From positions 16,431 through 80,430 of the forward strand of contig JADDOH010011108.1 of assembly GCA_016648135.1 (NCBI GenBank): a stretch of 64,000 nt of DNA, written 5' to 3'. The translations under genes were made by a program, and so were the position numbers. The stretch is from Agrypnia vestita. Its lineage: Eukaryota; Arthropoda; Insecta; Trichoptera; Phryganeidae. The notes beneath the pieces are model-generated. The model had not been told where the DNA came from and did not search any database. It worked only from the letters and a program-made list of their open reading frames with translations. This document shows positions 32,052 through 43,917 of this stretch, one piece after another (the stretch's first letter is position 1; each line of letters opens with the position of its first letter).

Positions 32052-33390
32052 TACGTCGGGCAAGCAATACAGGAAGGCTCTGCGAAGCGGGTATGTGTGT
32101 ACATTTGAATATTCAACAGCAAAGTAATAACGTTCCCATTATCGAGTCTCTTTGGAGGTTCTATTCACCGGAGGGTTCAGTCGCCTGCCGCACTGCGGAG
32201 GTGTCGCCCGCGCCGCTGCCTGGCGTGCCAACCCGCCACCCCGCGCCCCAGACCCACCCTGCCACAACACACCCCCACTCTAGCGGCGGGTGAATGGATT
32301 TGCGCAAGGAGCAATTTCTCAAGGAGTAATCCACCGACCAAAATTCATACTTTTTGTGTTGTGCAAATAGATGAATGAAGACCCCATGGCAAAAAGTTGT
32401 TAACTAACATTTTTGTCAAAAATGAGTTAATAAGCCGTCTAAACTAAACAATGTACGCTCTTTCCATTGGAAATAAGTTCAGAACTTAAAAACAATTAGA
32501 ACATGTTCAAATCATAGGGATGAACATGTTAACTACACTTTTTCATAAAAATCAAATCAGTTACTAATGGGAAGAACAAGTTATCTTCAATAAATAACAT
32601 GTTCATGCCATCATTCTGAAATTAACACGCCTTTTAATTTGATTGGAATATTTATGGTTAATATAAATTTTACTCTGGCAGTACTGTCATTTATTTGTTT
32701 TTATTTGAAGACTATAATATATGTACTTATATATTATTTTTCAATAATTTTAAATGGTACATACCATGTTTTGTATTATTAATTAACATGCCAGGTACTT
32801 TGTAATTTTGATAATGGATGGTAAAAACGGATAGCATTTGAAGGGTTGTTTAATGTTCGTGTTTTACCAATTTCAAAAAGGTGTTACTCTATTAAAAAAG
32901 AGTTATAGAGACGAAAAAATGGTTTTTAACTACATTTTTTTAGGGAAAATTGGTACATTTTTATTTTTTGTGTATAAATGTGTATTTTTTACTTTGTTAA
33001 TACTTTTTTAATATTTTAGTGACATAAATTAATAAAAATTAATCTTGAATTAGCAATAAAACATATTTTTCAAAGGCTAAATGCAAATGTCTAATTATCT
33101 CAAAATGACTCGAATGTTAGTTAACAACTTCTTGTCATGGGGTCTTCAGATATGTTTACTAACCACCAAAGCACAACCATCTTCTCATGAAATGAGTAAC
33201 GAGGAGATACCACTGTGTTCAAAAAATACCGAACCTTTAATCGGCAGGGACACTATCATCTATTCATGCACCCTTTACTAATTCTAATCACCTTTCACCA
33301 AAACGGCTGCATGACCACACCCGCAGACAAAGCATGTACTAACTGCATGTATAAACTTATTGTTTCAGAGGTAAGTTTATAGAAATCCAT
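32052..33390. other. Noncoding
   Basis: A GC-rich patch near 32150-32300 has no convincing exon structure. The remainder is AT-rich with no feature. Confidence 0.35.
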
Positions 33391-33393
33391 AAT

Positions 33394-33585
33394 CACACAT
33401 ATGGAAATAAAACTACTCATTTTTTAATTTTTACCTTTTTAATTTTCTGGGACACGTTTCGCCTTATGAGGGCATTATCAATCAATTCGCCTTATGAGGG
33501 CATTACAATCGAGATTATTTTGCCCTCCCCGAAAATTAAAAACGTATAACTTAAAAATTAAGTATTTTTATTTCCATATGTGTAA
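33394..33585. repeat. Fold-back of decayed PLE-like terminal repeats
   Basis: CACATATGGAAATAAAAC on the left is matched by the reverse complement TTTATTTCCATATGTG on the right. The centre has two GCCTTATGAGGGCATTA copies. On the minus strand this reads TGATAATGCCCTCATAAGGC then GAAAC, hammerhead-like but with core bases changed. Confidence 0.45.
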
Positions 33586-33592
33586 CCAAGGG

Positions 33593-36023
33593 CGGATCCA
33601 GCTTTGGCGCCAGGGGTGGGTCACATAGTCGTGGTCAAGTCACAAGAAGTTATAATTTAATATTGATAATAAGAGAAAGTTACAAGTAAAACGTAGGTAT
33701 TTTATTAATAAATGTAACTACCTACTGTACTTAAAATACCTACCTATATTTAAATAACAAAATCAATTTTTCTTTTACGTCTTCTACCGAAACGCGTTAT
33801 CACTTCATCTACTCCAATGGGTACGTTTTTATGGACGTGGAGAAGTGGCAGTCCGGTTAGACGTTCTTCAACCATTGAAGCTCTTAGCCACGATTTGATT
33901 CTTCGCAACGTAGAGAAAGATCTTTCCGCTGTCGCTACACTAACTTGTAGTGTAGCCATAATACATAAAAAATTTCTTATATTAGGATACATCTCAATAT
34001 CGCAATTTAAAATAAGATCGGAAATCGACTGCGGTATGTCTTGACTCCGCTGCCACTTCACCATCCACAGCCGATATTCGTTTACAACGACAGAAACTGG
34101 AGTATTTATTATCTAGTAATAATGTATAATCGGTTGTTAGTTGTTTCACAGTTTCAATGTCTTGATTACTGTATTCGCTTTTTGGCATGAAAACGCTTAG
34201 TTGAAACAAATTAAGTATTTCAAGAGACAGACGGTCCTGTAGGTCACTTATTGTTGAATCCAGAAGAGGGATGTATATCAGGGTGTCCCGTCCATGTATG
34301 AGAAAAAAAATTTTTTGAGCTACACAATCACAAGAGGTATCAAAATTTGCGCAATTTTACACAAATTGCGAGAAAGGTAACAAAAAATAGAATTCTTTGT
34401 CATCTTGAGGACTCTACCGATCTTTGAAGTTTTGTAAATTTTACGTTTTTATAGAGTTAAACCGTTTGCCTAAAATAATTTTAAAAAATCACGTTTTAAA
34501 GATATTTTAGTATTGAAATTAATGAAATAAAGCACAAGAAAATAAAATAAACAAAATATAGATTATAATCAATGACAAAAACTAAAAATTTAAACTTACT
34601 TTTGTGTCCAAATGGCATCCAAAGCCATCTCTAGAAGTAACATCAGTTACACTTTGTGAGGCGTCTGTTATATTCACTAGGACCCGAAGTGTAACCATCT
34701 AAGGTCAAGAATAAATGACGAAGGGGTAAGCATACAAACACACCATTGTAACGGTCTCTGCAAATACTCCTCTAAATATTGAATTTACAAGCGGAAACGT
34801 CAAAAAGTTTCTCAGATGACTAAAAAACATTTCAGTTTATTTTCAAAACTATCATTTCGTTTGTTTTTGGGGTATCTTTTCAAATTGAAATGCTTTTCGA
34901 AATTGGATTTCACTAATTAAATAACTCGTTCCTTAGTTGGAATCGAAGTTTTGGTCCAAATATTGTTGATTTATTTCTTCGATATATCTTCGGAAACAAT
35001 CACATATATATCTGATTTGGATGGATCTTTTCAATTATACGTGAATTTCAGGTCGTTCTTGACAAATAAAATAAATTAAATGACGTCCCTTATAGTTGGT
35101 AGCTGCTGATTGTCAAGTTCTTTGTATGGTCCGAACATAGCATAAGTAGTCTGACTACGCCTCGAAATTCTTATTTAAAAATCACAAAGTCCTCTTTTAC
35201 TACTGTAACAATCGCCATTGTACTTTTAAGGCATAAAAATTATTTTGGCTACGAAGGAGTTCAAAACTAGTTCAAACTTGAGGGTATTTGCAGGTCGAAA
35301 CCTAACGAATTCGAAGTCGCTGGTAATGTGTTGTTGCATGCAAATCACATAATTACAACACAATCATATGATTTACACCTAAATAGAATAAAAAGTAAAT
35401 ATTTTTTTGTATTTAGTTCAGGAGCCAAAATTGAGGATAGCGAATTATCACCATAAAAATGAAAATTTTTCAAATTTTGTAGATCGGTAGAACCCTAAAG
35501 ATATAGTTTTATTTTATTTTTAAAATTATTTTGGTAATTTACGCTCAATTACGCAAGTTTTGAGAGGTCTTGTGTTAAGATAAATCAAAAAAAAAATTAT
35601 CGGGACAGCCTAGTGTATATGGCTCTACGGAAATACTCTTCAGCAGATTGAGCAGGTTGGTTATTGGTCCTATATATGTATTTGTCTTGACACTATTCTG
35701 GGACATTTAATTTCTACATCTAGCTGCTCAGCTACTTCTTTAGCCTCTTCAAAAAGCTGTCGGTAAATTACGTGCGCATTTTCTCTTTTATTTTGTAGAA
35801 CACTTATAGTATCATTAATAGCGTCCGCAGCTTTTTTTAAATCAATCGAGTTCGATTGCAGTATTCTGCTTAAAGATACAGTAGTACCTGAAAAATAAAA
35901 AAGTTAGTAAGTGACTGAATGTGAGTATGAGTATTTTAATTAGTGGTCCACCTAGGTCCTGGACCCAGCCCAGGGGGGGTCATGACCCCCATGACCCCCC
36001 CCCTGGATCCGCGCTTGCCACTG
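33593..36023 (-). mobile_element. hAT transposon relic (ZMYM1-like transposase)
   Basis: The minus strand encodes transposase scraps in order: VSLSRILQSNSIDLKKAADA near 35880, EEAKEVAEQLDVEIKCPRIV near 35730, STISDLQDRLSLEILNLFQL near 34250, and the hAT dimerisation region PNIRNFLCIMATLQVSVATA ERSFSTLRRIKSWLR near 33930. The ends show GGCGGATCCAG-type termini (33588-33602; reverse complement at about 36000). Frameshifts and a nested element disrupt it. Confidence 0.75.
34279..35612. mobile_element. Nested hAT-like non-autonomous element, 1334 bp
   Basis: The ends CAGGGTGTCCCG and CGGGACAGCCTA are near inverted repeats. ATGTATAT (34271-34278) and GTGTATAT (35613-35620) are 8-bp target duplications with one change. 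Imperfect inverted repeats continue inside (CTCTACCGATCT and AGATCGGTAGAA). Removing the element rejoins the older hAT coding remnant, confirming insertion. Confidence 0.75.
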
Positions 36024-36904
36024 GATCATTCCAACTATGTTCAAAATGTTCCCCATGTCTCCTTTCAAGTTACTTTTGTTTCTTCCTAGATTTGACTTGA
36101 TAAAACAAAACCATCCAATACCGTTAACGTACCGCATCATTAGTTATTATTTTTAGGAATAATAAAAATTAAACTTGTCAAAATACGCAGTCAGTTATAA
36201 ATATATTAATCATTATTTTAAAACTATTTTTTAATAACCTTACATTATTTCAATTTTTTTATCATTCTTAACTAATTACACAATAAGTATTAATGCAAGA
36301 TACACTACATATATTAATTACCTACATTCATTAGCATACCATACTTTGGTCAAATTCAAGTTTTTTTGTGTATTTGCCTTCGAAATTTGTGGATATGTGA
36401 TCTGGCAAAAGCTTCTATCTTAAAATCGTTTATTTGTGTCTCTTTTTTAAATATGTATATATATGTATGTATGTACGTGAACATATATTACATAATATTT
36501 TCGAGTTTCAGGTATTTTTTTTTTTGCTGTTTTCGACACTTAAATTGAATAGAATAGCAAATAGCTTACTGATATCAATAGTTTAATAATTTTAATTGTC
36601 TATTGAATGAGATTTGTAGGAGAACTGCCCATTGCGGAACTCCAATATCCTTTACAATGAACTGATCGAGGCTAAATTTCAACTCCCAACCAATATTTGT
36701 CATCTTCTTTCTGTGAATTCACCTAATCTGATAATATGAAAATATAAAATATCACCTAATAATATTCTTGTTAGTAAATGACATAAATATATAATTAATC
36801 ATACCCTTTCTTAGCAACATCTCATATATGACTTCACTAATCGCTCTTTAAGGGCGGATTGCCTTATTTTAAGAAAAATAAGCTTCATTAATTTACTATT
36901 TATT
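36024..36904. other. AT-rich noncoding
   Basis: Nothing recognised. Confidence 0.4.
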
Positions 36905-37075
36905 ATATCATCATCACTCTTGGCACTACAACCCTTGGTGGGTCTTGGCCTCCTCAATAATCTTCCTCCACTCATCTCGGTTTAGTGCCAGCTCTCTCTA
37001 GTTCCGAAGCTCCAAGGCAGAGATGTATTTGAGGACGTTGTTACTCCATCTTAATTTTGGCCACCTTAATTTATA
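36905..37075 (-). mobile_element. RTE-type LINE tail (short)
   Basis: Near-identical to 18710-18860 over the GGTGGGTCTTGGCCTCCTCA and CCTCCACTCATCTCGGTTTA blocks. Non-coding remnant of the same LINE family. Confidence 0.65.
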
Positions 37076-38285
37076 ATATTGAATTTTATTTCAGAATTTT
37101 TATATGTAAAAATTACGGTTTTAAAAGATAGATGAGTTGAATGGTGCTTATTTAATTTAAATTGGACCACACAGGACCAAACAGAAATGTTTGAAATGCT
37201 AGCGATATAAACGTACCACTGTGTGTACTATGTAACGCGTGTGGTGTGTGTCACTTCCGTAACAAAATTTCGTTTCCTTTGTCAGCTTTTACTAATTACC
37301 TATAACGAAGTCTATTAGTGCAGAACTATCAATATCAAAATCACTTGTCGAAGATTAAAACGGATGTAGTGCTAAAATATAATACAAATACACAGAAGCG
37401 AACTCCGTTACGAAAAGCTTGCCATTTGCTTTTGATCTCGACATTAATCTTGTTTTTCAGCAGCCAATATCTAGAGGGAGATATAATCATCCGGCCTAAT
37501 CCGAAGATTGCCATAATGATCGTCTCATGGCGCGAGAGTAGTCTGATCTGGCTTCAGATGGTAATTAATAATTTAGAAACTGTTTATCGGTTTGGTGCAC
37601 AAATTAATCACCGACGCGAGCTTTCCCATGGCTCGGGTGCTCCTAATGCTCTTCACCTCCATTCTATCAATGGTGGTCTTTAATTTTGGTATTATTTTTA
37701 TTCATTCCTACGGTCAGGGGTCAACCTCGCGTGATGTGATCATATCAGATCTACATTCCTCGTCCTCATTGAGGAGGATACATATTTATGTACACACCCC
37801 TGAAGATTTAAGACCCGCTAAAAATCAAAATAGATTTTCTTTAAGGCGATCGTCCGGTTTTAAAACATAAATTGTAAGTAAACAAACTGACAGATTTTGC
37901 AATAACTTTGATAAATTTAGTATAATCGTTTATTTTTTTTATACGTAAAAGGCCAACAACGTGGAGCAATTTTCTTAATTTTTAAAACATAGTAGGTTTG
38001 TTAATTTATTACTTAGTTACATAATTTATTTTGCGCCATTTTGCGACATAATGAGGGAGATAGAATATGAATTACATATAAAAACGAGACAAAGTAAACA
38101 AGTACATAAGGAAGAGACATAATGTAAAATTAAGAGTCAGAATATCAAATTACTCAAAAAAGAAAAACATAAGTATGGAAAAGAAAGAGACAAATTAAGA
38201 CAATAGTTTGAACATCGGGAGAGCTAGGGAAGGGAAGAGAGGTTACAGAGTTGATGGATTTGAGTTGGATTTGAATGGAAAAATA
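37076..38285. other. Noncoding, ambiguous frames
   Basis: Overlapping plus-strand frames of about 120 and 90 codons at 37318-37870 show no domain, no splice signals and no repeat match. I treat them as chance. Confidence 0.3.
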
Positions 38286-38289
38286 TTTA

Positions 38290-38650
38290 ATATAGGACTA
38301 ATGGATAAAAAGATGTAAATTGGTCGTACCTTGGGGTGATAAAATTTACATATTCATCAGGTAATAAGTATATGTATAGGCAATTAAGTAATAATAAATA
38401 AGTAATAGGTACATAATACAATAATAAATAAGTAATAGGTATATACATATAATAAAATAATTTTTTTATCATTTCTGAAGGTATTTTTTCACGTTTTTTT
38501 AAATGATTCATAATTTTCCTCAGTCCTCATTTCAACAGACGGCAATTCGTTGAACCATTTCACACCTCTGAATGCGTAGTGATGCTGAGCAGTTGTGGTA
38601 TGTATCACAGGGATATGTAATTTACCAAGTGTTACATTTCTGCTACTTTA
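38290..38650 (-). mobile_element. Non-LTR RT C-terminal relic
   Basis: The minus strand reads LGKLHIPVIHTTAQHHYAFR then GVKWFNELPSVEMRTEENYE SFKK. Same family as 12690-12880 and 43918-44195. The latter is nearly identical over 38540-38615. Confidence 0.65.
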
Positions 38651-38749
38651 ATTCGAAAGCTTCTAAATTGTTAAATCTAATCGAAGGCCAAAGCTATTTT
38701 TATGCAGAATATTTATGATTTGTCAACAAATAGACGTGCGCGCTCATTA

Positions 38750-39100
38750 CCTAAGAAGCCGCTTGAATGAAGTTGAAATTCGGCCACCTGCCCAACGGTC
38801 GCCGGTTGACCTCCCGCAACCCGGGCGCTGCGCTCAGTCGGGCCATTTCCTGCGAAAGGAGTAAAAAGAGAAATGGGAGATAATGCGGCTCGGTGCCCGC
38901 CAGATCAGCCTTCAGTCCTGGGATCAAGGATCTCCTAAAAGCGGCACAATTAAACCGATCCTTGCATCTCAACTAGATAATGGATCGGCGCCCTGCACCG
39001 GTCGGCATTCCTCTTCAATACATTGTCTTCTTCTTCTTCTTCCTTAGCCTTTTTCTCTCCACCGCTGGATGTAGGCCTCTTCCATTGTCAATTCAATACA
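38750..39100 (-). other. GC-rich segment ending in an RTE-like 3' tail
   Basis: 38755-38975 is GC-rich and, on the minus strand, has a pyrimidine-rich CAG at about 38853 followed by open sequence. The adjacent 39040-39090 (CCGCTGGATGTAGGCCTCTT) is a typical RTE LINE end. A TE fragment is likelier than an exon. Confidence 0.35.
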
Positions 39101-39425
39101 ATTCAATTCATTTCTCTTGCCTTCTTCTTCTCAGGCCCCTTCCATGTTCAATTCAATACAATTCAATTCATTTATTTATTCGATTATATGTACATTACAA
39201 ACTTAAATTTAATGCATACATATTATGAAGATATATATAATAAAATAAGAATATGTGTGGTGGCCCAAGACGCATACACACACACGCCCGTGTAATGAGG
39301 TACCGCATATGCTGACATCGAAAACGGCAGGCAGTCGCCCTCGATACAAGGCCGAGGCAAGAACACTGAGGACAGCAAACAGGCGACAGAGTAAGCCGGA
39401 CCAATGACCGAGTACAAAGGCAATG
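39101..39425. repeat. Local duplication and noncoding
   Basis: A CAATTCAATACAATTCAATT block occurs twice (about 39089 and 39150) with the neighbouring CTTCTTCTTC and CCCCTTCCATGTTC segments duplicated. Nothing else is seen. Confidence 0.45.
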
Positions 39426-39429
39426 TATA

Positions 39430-39860
39430 ACAGGGGGCATGGAGAGCGAGGAAACTCACCTTGCTGATCTAGACTAAATATCTACACGCGCGGCCGAGTA
39501 AAGACGAAATCATGACAACCCCTAGCCTTTGTTCTGGATCACTATATAAACCGGCGCCTGCAAAGCAGAGTATTTTCTTTGCCCAGTGTCATTCTTACGG
39601 CGAAGCGCTCCCCGATCGAAGCCTCACTTCTTGGGAAGCTACCTATCAAGCGGAAGCACTCATCATTATTGTGTACCTATAATTATTGTACTTATAACTT
39701 TTGCCAACATTTATACTTCAAATAAATTCTGTCAAACCATCGCGATTTTTACATCATCAACAACAGCAGAAATCTCCGACTCTACAAACGGAGTGGTGAC
39801 CCTTGAGTTCAAATCCATCCTAAACCGGAGGGCTCATCCACCTCCACATATGTAATCAAT
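39430..39860 (+). mobile_element. Possible LTR with tRNA-Trp-type primer site (gypsy-like relic)
   Basis: TATATAAA (39543-39550) lies about 170 bp before AATAAA (39721), and about 70 bp later comes TGGTGACCC (39794-39802), the first nine bases complementary to a tRNA-Trp 3' end. That order (promoter, polyA signal, PBS) is that of an LTR. tRNA-Trp priming is known for some Ty3/gypsy lineages (CsRn1 type). No internal coding region follows, and the exact LTR ends are not established. Confidence 0.4.
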
Positions 39861-40149
39861 AAAAAATAACATATACAATCTGGTCAAAGGTGTAGGAGAA
39901 TCCTGCTTCGGAAAACCCCCTCAGACACATGGAATATATCAATATCCAAAGCAATTTTGTTCAGCATAGCTGTAGCTTTTCCAACAGGTATCACCATCGG
40001 CAGGTTGGTCCTGTATATCGGAATGTGAAACAATCTATGCCGACGATGTCTAAGGTAATTATCAGGAACATACAAACCAATGCTCTGCAAAATTTCAGTA
40101 TTATCGATCATACCGCGCAACAATTGATAAAAATGTGTAATCACTGTTC

Positions 40150-40445
40150 TTACGTAATTTTCTTCCACTTATTTCTGTTTCTCCCCCTTCGCTTCCAGGT
40201 TCTTCCTGCTTGCTGGACAATGTCGTGAGACCAGCTTTTGGGAGGTCTTCCGACTCTTCTATTTTTCGTCCAGGGCCTCCGCTGTAGGATTCTGGGTGCC
40301 AATATAGTATCCTCCTGTCGAGCCATATGTCCAGCCCACTGACATTTTAGTTCCGCAATGCGGTCCATAATATCGGCAACTTTTGTTCGGCGTCTTATTT
40401 CTTCATTTCTGATTTTATCTCGAAGGCTCACGCCGGGCATATCTG
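40150..40445 (-). mobile_element. RTE-type LINE C-terminal relic
   Basis: The minus strand reads GVSLRDKIRNEEIRRRTKVA, LKCQWAGHMARQEDTI, RILQRRPW and RRVGRPPKSWSHDIVQQAGR TW. The uninterrupted ~96-codon frame belongs to the same family as 26330-26580. No RT domain. Confidence 0.8.
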
Positions 40446-40468
40446 CCTTTCAAAAAATGGCAATATAT

Positions 40469-41071
40469 TGTAACGAGGCTAAAATGAATAACGCACTCAT
40501 GGCAAGTGACAGTTGTTTGAAATGATCACAACGAAGTTTTCAAAATGGACTAGCGTAATCTACGGCTTTCGGGAAGCATCGAGAAACATCTACAAAAGCC
40601 TGGAAGTCACGAGAAAGTTCTTCTAAATACTAGGAACGTCTAAAGGGTTCGCTATCAGCATTAGCCAGATATAAATAAGACGCGCCCGGGAGTAAAGTGG
40701 TTGGTGTTGTTTTAGCACGCTTGACAGCTATAACAGGAGCGAAGGCAGCCGTGAGCTGCGGGCCAGTGCGGCCTGCCGAGCGATAATTCGATAGCGAATA
40801 ATTTGGAAAGTTCTTGCGTAGCGAAATAAACCGGAGCAAATTACACGTGCATAAATTGGATGAAATATTTTAGTGAATAAAAGTGTTCAATCGATTATAA
40901 AGTGTCTATTTACGAGTGATAAATTTACGAAATAGTTTAATTTAGATAATAGCGTTAAGTAAAATAGTGTTAAGTGACTTTGTACGTTTATTTAAGTAAT
41001 TAATCAGTAATTAATAAATCCTGTATTAAATCCCAGCGTATTCATTCCTCCCGCAGCCACGACACGTGACA
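40469..41071 (+). mobile_element. Solo-LTR-like sequence 1
   Basis: It starts TGTAACGAGG and ends CACGTGACA, with a TATAAATA promoter word near 40669 and AATAAA near 41014. A related start (TGTAACGAGATAATTACGCA) opens 46109-46602. No PBS or coding is seen next to it and no target duplication is found, so the call is tentative. Confidence 0.4.
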
Positions 41072-41558
41072 AAATGTATTATCACGGAATGGCAGGCAAA
41101 AGGAATTGCGCACTGTTCGAATTCCATGTAATATATCACAACACTATCGAAGGATAACAATCTAGGGTGATCTACATCCTTCAGGAAACGTCTAGAAACG
41201 CCTGGAACAACCGGGAAACGACGAGGATCTTCTCCAAAATCTATAATACCAGCATTCGATTTTGAGTACAAAATATTCTTCACGCTTTGGGTGAAATGTC
41301 AACATAAAGGAGGTTGTATTTTATATATATCTTACGCTCTTTATTATCACACCGATCGCTGTCGAACTGTCTTAATTTATTTCGCTGTTAACAGAAAATA
41401 GTAAACCATTTTCCGCAACGGCGTCATCCCGTTTATATAATGTTTCGGATTTTCAGAGGTTTCGCAAATTTAAACGGCATTTCCATAGTTTATTCTAGAC
41501 CCTTCTAGTAATTTCAAATTTACTGTAAAACTACCAAAATGCTGGGAAATCCTTGATT
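41072..41558. other. Noncoding
   Basis: It contains words echoing the LTR-like sequence (GGAAACGTCTAGAAACGCCT) but no defined feature. Confidence 0.35.
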
Positions 41559-41559
41559 A

Positions 41560-41975
41560 ATTGTTCGAAGAATATTTTTTCTTCTGAATGAAGGCTTGAA
41601 CTTTATGGTGACATTATTATTAAAATAAAATCCAAATCACTTTGTTTTCACCACTTTATTAGATTATACAATCTACATGTTTCGAGAACAATGTTCTCTT
41701 CTTCAGGATTAAGGGATGGCGATGGGAGGGGGGGGATGGGGTCGGAGCTGTTAATTATGGAATGTCATATCAAGGGGATGGAATCTTAAGTGTAAAAATA
41801 TTCAAAAGTGGGTTGTGCACGAATTTAGTCTGATTATTTATTATATTTGAATTAATATTAACACTTTTCCTAATTTCGAGTATTACTAGATTATTTATTT
41901 GTGGGGTCTTATAACTAATATGTAAAAATTTTAAACCTGTATTACTATTAAATGTACCTATGATCATATTCTATC
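41560..41975 (-). mobile_element. Penelope-like relic, subfamily b, copy 2
   Basis: The minus strand reads GLKFLHISYKTPQINNLVIL then EIRKSVNINSNIINNQTKFV and NPLLNIF, the end of the GIY-YIG protein. It is followed by a G/C-run, a hammerhead motif and the subfamily terminal repeat (GAAGGCTTGAACTTTATGGT). It is near-identical in layout to 17250-17650. Confidence 0.75.
41668..41712 (-). ncRNA. Hammerhead motif, PLE subfamily b (copy 2)
   Basis: Minus strand, 45 nt: core CTGAAGA, perfect stem II GAGAAC/GTTCTC with ATT loop, core GAAA, hexamer ACATGT, cleavage-site A. Stem I pairs AATC with GATT. It starts 58 nt after the endonuclease stop. Confidence 0.7.
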
Positions 41976-42360
41976 AAATGTTTTGCAATCCTTGATTAAG
42001 TGTAATTCTTCCAGTTTGTATGTATATTGAAACCATTTTGGCTAATTCTTTGGAGTGTTGGGTTAATTTTTAGTCATCCATTCATTTTAGTAACATAATA
42101 CCAAGTTTTTTTCAATTAATCGATTCCGTTTATAGGTTTTCCGATTAAAAAAAACATAATTATTAATATCTTTTTATAATTGATTAGTTCGTAGCAATTT
42201 GGAATTTGGTTGTGTCATGTGGTCACCTCATTATATAACTTTAAAAAATATGATTTGAATCTGTACAGCAAAAAATGCTTCGCATGCTTACATTTAAGTG
42301 TAATCTTGGCAGCACTTAAGTATCTTATCAAGAGCGCTTAGAATATTTTCATGTAGATAA
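41976..42360. other. Noncoding
   Basis: Nothing recognised. Confidence 0.4.
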
Positions 42361-42361
42361 A

Positions 42362-42664
42362 TTGGAAGTTAAAAGATTATTTGTTGAGTTAATATACCTA
42401 TATAATATAATACAAGGCAATATTGATTCAGAATTTTGTATAGAAAACATAACTTTGAATGTTCCTAGTCGCCGACTTAGGACATATAATACATTTGCTC
42501 TTTCAACTTACAATAACAATATGGCCCACTTTAATTCTTTATCTAGAATGTTGAGGCCATACAACAAAATAGAAAATAACATAACGTCCTCATTGACATA
42601 TTCCCATGACAGTTTCCACGAATGTAAGAAAACTGTTACCGAACTTGCGAAATTAGCTGTTTAG
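42362..42664 (+). mobile_element. Jockey/CR1-like RT C-terminal relic
   Basis: The plus-strand frame reads VKRLFVELIYLYNIIQGNID, LNVPSRRLRTYNTFAL and NSLSRMLRPYNKI. The RR...LYNIIxGxID block corresponds to YDLVLLHKILSGAVDS in the relic at 30104, in a different subfamily. Tail only, followed by an AATAAATAAATAAA end at 42845. Confidence 0.65.
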
Positions 42665-42879
42665 TCTCTTTATTCAACGTCACTCTGTAACATCACTTTT
42701 TTGGTTCTTTCTTTCTTGGCTTAGCCTTTATTTTATCTCTATGTTAGCCGTGTTCACATTTAAGTGATGAAAAGCATTTAAACTAATTAAATTATAATTG
42801 TGTTATCCAAATCATGTGTGTTTTTCATCGTTTGTGAAACATTAAAATAAATAAATAAACATTAACTTAAAACGGAAAA

Positions 42880-43165
42880 TATATTTGCAGAACAGGACCA
42901 CCGCCGAATCCTCGGTGTTCCCATTTGCTCGGTGCGTGCGCGCGCAGCGGCAGGGCTCTCATTTCGCAAATCACCCCCAGCCCCAGACTCCCAGAAAGGT
43001 TTCGGCCTCCGAACCCTCCTCCAATTAAACCGTCACAGCCCCCGTCAGTCCGGGCCCCCAGGTACCTACCCTCCCAGGGAAGGCTGCCTGTGCGCGGGTC
43101 AGAGTGGAGCTGCGCTCTCCCCAACCGAAGTTCATCGCGGGGTCGCCATTATTGGTGGCCCGACG
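42880..43165. other. GC-rich noncoding island
   Basis: High GC with C-runs. Short frames on both strands have no family resemblance. It adjoins repeat copy 3 and may be part of a larger unit. Confidence 0.3.
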
Positions 43166-43167
43166 TA

Positions 43168-43514
43168 AATTGGCGTGCGGCGCTATTGGAACTAAAACCC
43201 CCACGCCCGCACCCGGCGGTAACCCCTCAGTTAACCCCTGTGACATCTTGATTACCAATATACACTGAATTATTATGTCCAAAACATCCTAAACAGTCCG
43301 GGATGGCGCAAGAACAATTGCCAATGACGTATTAAAGTTTTCGCTGAAAAAGCGAATAATGGACCGCTATTAGCGTTTGACAGGCCGCCATTACTGTTTC
43401 GTTTCTTAAGTGTTGCACGACTAAAATTTCTATCAAAGGCTCTGACACCGGTCACCGGACATTCTGTACATTATTCTGTTACGCGACAGGGACGCCCTCC
43501 CTCGCGTGCCAATT
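43168..43514 (-). mobile_element. Non-autonomous repeat, copy 3 of 3
   Basis: Reverse orientation of 24651-25086, with TA at 43166-43167 and 43515-43516. It shares GACATCTTGATTACCAATAT, CGCCATTACTG and the GGGACGCCCTCCCTCGCGTG end. Confidence 0.65.
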
Positions 43515-43915
43515 TATAGTGGTACGTCTATAGCTCGCCACTTTAATTTCTCCAGACCTCACTGTGTGCAGTTGTTGGCCTCCTTCCGTCTGCGAGAGAC
43601 GATTTGGGTGCTATCCTCAGGTTGTGTCGTTTCTTTTACGGACTGTGGTCTTGTGTTGAATAGCGATGCGCCACTCATTGTACAATTCCAGGATGAACCG
43701 GAGGATGTTGTTCCTACATTATTATTTTTTTTTATTTTTTTTAATTTTCAGCATCGCCTTCATTAAAGATTGTAGGTTTTTTTTTTTTACAAATATATTC
43801 TTTATTTCAAGGTAGTGAGATTTACTTATGAATGAATGTTTCTCTACTACATGAGTGTCATAAACTCGTGTGTAGTAGAGGAGTAGCATTACATTATACA
43901 TTTACAAAGAATTAT
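43515..43915. other. Noncoding
   Basis: T-rich runs. Nothing recognised. Confidence 0.4.
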
Positions 43916-43917
43916 GT

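Noticed and set aside
33455..33500. Active hammerhead ribozyme.
   Set aside because: Two core positions deviate (UUGAUAA).
37318..37870. Overlapping plus-strand ORFs as a gene.
   Set aside because: No domain, no splice or promoter context, unusual composition; consistent with chance.
38751..38972. Minus-strand exon with acceptor near 38853.
   Set aside because: Weak donor, no family resemblance, adjacent to an RTE tail; more likely transposon-derived.
42867..43251. GC-rich overlapping frames on both strands.
   Set aside because: Open frames on both strands are expected from high GC; no motif.
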